This document shows, in pieces, positions 62,740 through 64,000 of a stretch of 64,000 nt of DNA. Positions within the stretch are counted from its first letter, which is position 1. Every line of letters begins with the position of its first letter. Source of the stretch: Faecalibacterium sp. An121 (lineage in GTDB: Bacteria; Bacillota; Clostridia; Oscillospirales; Ruminococcaceae). The notes beneath the pieces are model-generated. The model was not told the DNA's origin. It saw nothing but the letters and a program-made list of their open reading frames with translations, and did not search any database. A program made the translations under genes and the position numbers. Where the stretch lies: assembly GCF_002160915.1 (NCBI RefSeq), contig NZ_NFLM01000005.1, positions 62,001 to 126,000 of the forward strand, in the 5' to 3' direction.

Positions 62740-64000
62740 TTGAATCGGATGCTTGTTTATCTCAACGGCTACAAAAAGGAGAGCGTCATCGCCCCCCTTT
62801 TCAAGATGCTGGAGGCCTGCTTTGACCTGCTGGTGCCTCTGGTGATGGCCGACATCGTCAACGTGGGGATCGCCGCCCACGACAGCCGCTATATCCTCAC
62901 CCGCTGCGGCCTGCTGCTGGCGCTGGCCCTGGTGGGCCTGGCCTGCAGCGTCACCGCCCAGTATTTTTCGGCCAAGGCGGCGGTGGGTTTTGCCACCGCC
63001 CTCCGCCATGCCCTGTTCGCCCACATCCAGTCGCTGGGCTTTTCCGAGATGGACACCATCGGAACCAGCACCCTCATCACCCGGATGACCAGCGACATCA
63101 ACCTGGTACAGGGCGGGCTGAATATGTTCCTGCGGCTTTTCCTGCGCAGCCCCTTCGTGGTGGTGGGCGCCATGGTGTGCGCCTTCACCGTCAATTTCCG
63201 GGCGGCCCTCATCTTTGTGGTCACCATCCCGGTGCTGTCGGTGGTGGTGTTCTCGATCATGGCGGTCACCTCCCCCCTCTACAAAAACGTACAGGCCCGG
63301 CTGGACCGGGTGCTGGGCCTGACCCGCGAGAACCTGACCGGCGTGCGGGTGGTGCGGGCCTTCGGCAAAGAGGCCAGCGAGACGTCCCGCTTTGAGCAGA
63401 CCAACGGCCAGCTGACCGACCTGCAGCTGCGGGTGGGGCACCTGTCGGCCCTGTCCAACCCCCTGACCTATGTCATCATCAACCTGGCCATTGTGGCCCT
63501 GCTGTACACCGGCGCCATCGAGATCGACGCGGGCGGCATGGCCCCGGGCGATCTGATCGCCCTGGTGAACTATATGAACCAGATCCTGGTGGAGCTGGTC
63601 AAACTGGCCAACCTGATCGTCCAGATCAGCAAAGCCCTGGCCAGCGCAGCCCGGGTCCAGGCGGTGCTGGACACCAAGCCCGGCATGGCCTTCCCCCAGA
63701 TGCCCGAGGGCCGCGTGGATCCGGCCCGCGCCGCCGAGGCGGTCCGCTTCGACCATGTGGGCCTGACCTATGCAGGGGCGGGCGCCCCCAGCCTGACCGG
63801 CATCACCTTCACCGCCCGTCAGGGAGAGACCATCGGAGTGATCGGAGGCACCGGCGCAGGCAAATCCAGCCTGGTCAGCCTGATCCCCCGGTTCTACGAC
63901 GCCACCCAGGGCCAGGTGGACCTGTTCGGCCGGCCGGCCGCCGCCTGGCCCCGGGAGATGCTGCGCCGCCGGGTGGGGATCGTGATGCAGAAGGCCCAGC
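62740..64000 (+). CDS. ABC exporter half-transporter (membrane + ATPase domains), partial
   Basis: The frame is open to the right edge, 420 residues so far. A six-helix membrane domain comes first, starting with YLNGYKKESVIAPLFKMLEA and including MDTIGTSTLITRMTSDINLV and LTRENLTGVRVVRAFGKEAS, the intracellular helices of type-IV exporters. The ATPase part begins at about residue 330, with Walker A GGTGAGKSSL. The best start is TTG at 62740 after AAGGAG; ATG at 62749 is possible. Such genes usually come in pairs forming a heterodimeric multidrug exporter. The partner would lie outside the window. Confidence 0.9.
   Translation, partial: MNRMLVYLNGYKKESVIAPLFKMLEACFDLLVPLVMADIVNVGIAAHDSRYILTRCGLLLALALVGLACSVTAQYFSAKAAVGFATALRHALFAHIQSLGFSEMDTIGTSTLITRMTSDINLVQGGLNMFLRLFLRSPFVVVGAMVCAFTVNFRAALIFVVTIPVLSVVVFSIMAVTSPLYKNVQARLDRVLGLTRENLTGVRVVRAFGKEASETSRFEQTNGQLTDLQLRVGHLSALSNPLTYVIINLAIVALLYTGAIEIDAGGMAPGDLIALVNYMNQILVELVKLANLIVQISKALASAARVQAVLDTKPGMAFPQMPEGRVDPARAAEAVRFDHVGLTYAGAGAPSLTGITFTARQGETIGVIGGTGAGKSSLVSLIPRFYDATQGQVDLFGRPAAAWPREMLRRRVGIVMQKAQ

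Overview
This window reads as chromosome of a high-GC gut-type Firmicute, most likely Oscillospiraceae/Ruminococcaceae near Faecalibacterium, Subdoligranulum or Gemmiger. That placement is inference. It rests on the high GC, AGGAGG-type ribosome sites, a Met T-box leader, BglG/RpiR-controlled PTS genes, Ser/Ala-rich lipoprotein linkers and ATGA-coupled operons. No rRNA, CRISPR array or prophage is visible. The only mobile element is a decayed IS66.

Layout. 1-1.8 kb: end of a sugar ABC importer operon. 2.5-8.4 kb: beta-glucoside PTS operon (phospho-beta-glucosidase, EIIBC, exported esterase) divergent from an RpiR regulator. 8.4-13.2 kb: AEC transporter, then a scarred region with a BglG-type regulator and a GH1 gene that each lost their 5' part at one junction, an IS66 remnant, and tRNA-Leu(CAG). 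13.3-19.1 kb: a membrane-anchored LCP-like protein, a MocR regulator divergent from an ECF S component, an AGCS symporter and a mutarotase-like protein. 19.2-24.1 kb: hexuronate catabolism (uxaB-uxaA divergent from uxaC), with identical TTGTATACAA palindromes at the two promoters. 24.2-26.8 kb: hydrolase/TetR pair, an XRE zinc-ribbon regulator and a methyltransferase fragment. 26.7-39.0 kb: a 13-gene minus-strand capsule/exopolysaccharide operon running from the CpsB-type phosphatase, LCP ligase, CpsC and CpsD through the initiating sugar transferase and glycosyltransferases to polymerase and flippase. 39.2-48.7 kb: Bax inhibitor-1 protein, HemW, a lipoprotein with a C9 tract inside its promoter, an SsuABC-like importer divergent from a Crp/Fnr regulator, a GtrB-type glycosyltransferase, a flavin reductase-like protein and a ThrE-type exporter pair. 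48.8-56.2 kb: a structured repeat, then a Met T-box controlling metQ-metN-metI and probably metY-metA-P1 peptidase-nitroreductase. 56.4-59.1 kb: polar amino-acid ABC importer. 59.1-64 kb: a 39-residue membrane protein, a stand-alone DnaK, an SseB/Sel1 protein and the first two thirds of an ABC exporter.

The most striking observation is that two independent ABC solute-binding lipoproteins in this window, the MetQ homologue (49603-50475) and the GlnH/ArtJ-type protein (56501-57382), appear circularly permuted. In each, the half that is normally C-terminal comes first, right after the lipobox, and the half that is normally N-terminal comes last, with a new linker joining the old termini. Both cuts fall in the first inter-lobe hinge. 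A third binding protein (43839-44906) keeps the normal order and serves as an internal control.

Other points worth attention are a MocR regulator whose PLP lysine is replaced by Arg, a probable phase-variable promoter, terminator-like hairpins between binding-protein and permease genes, and a small repeat family with nested palindromes.
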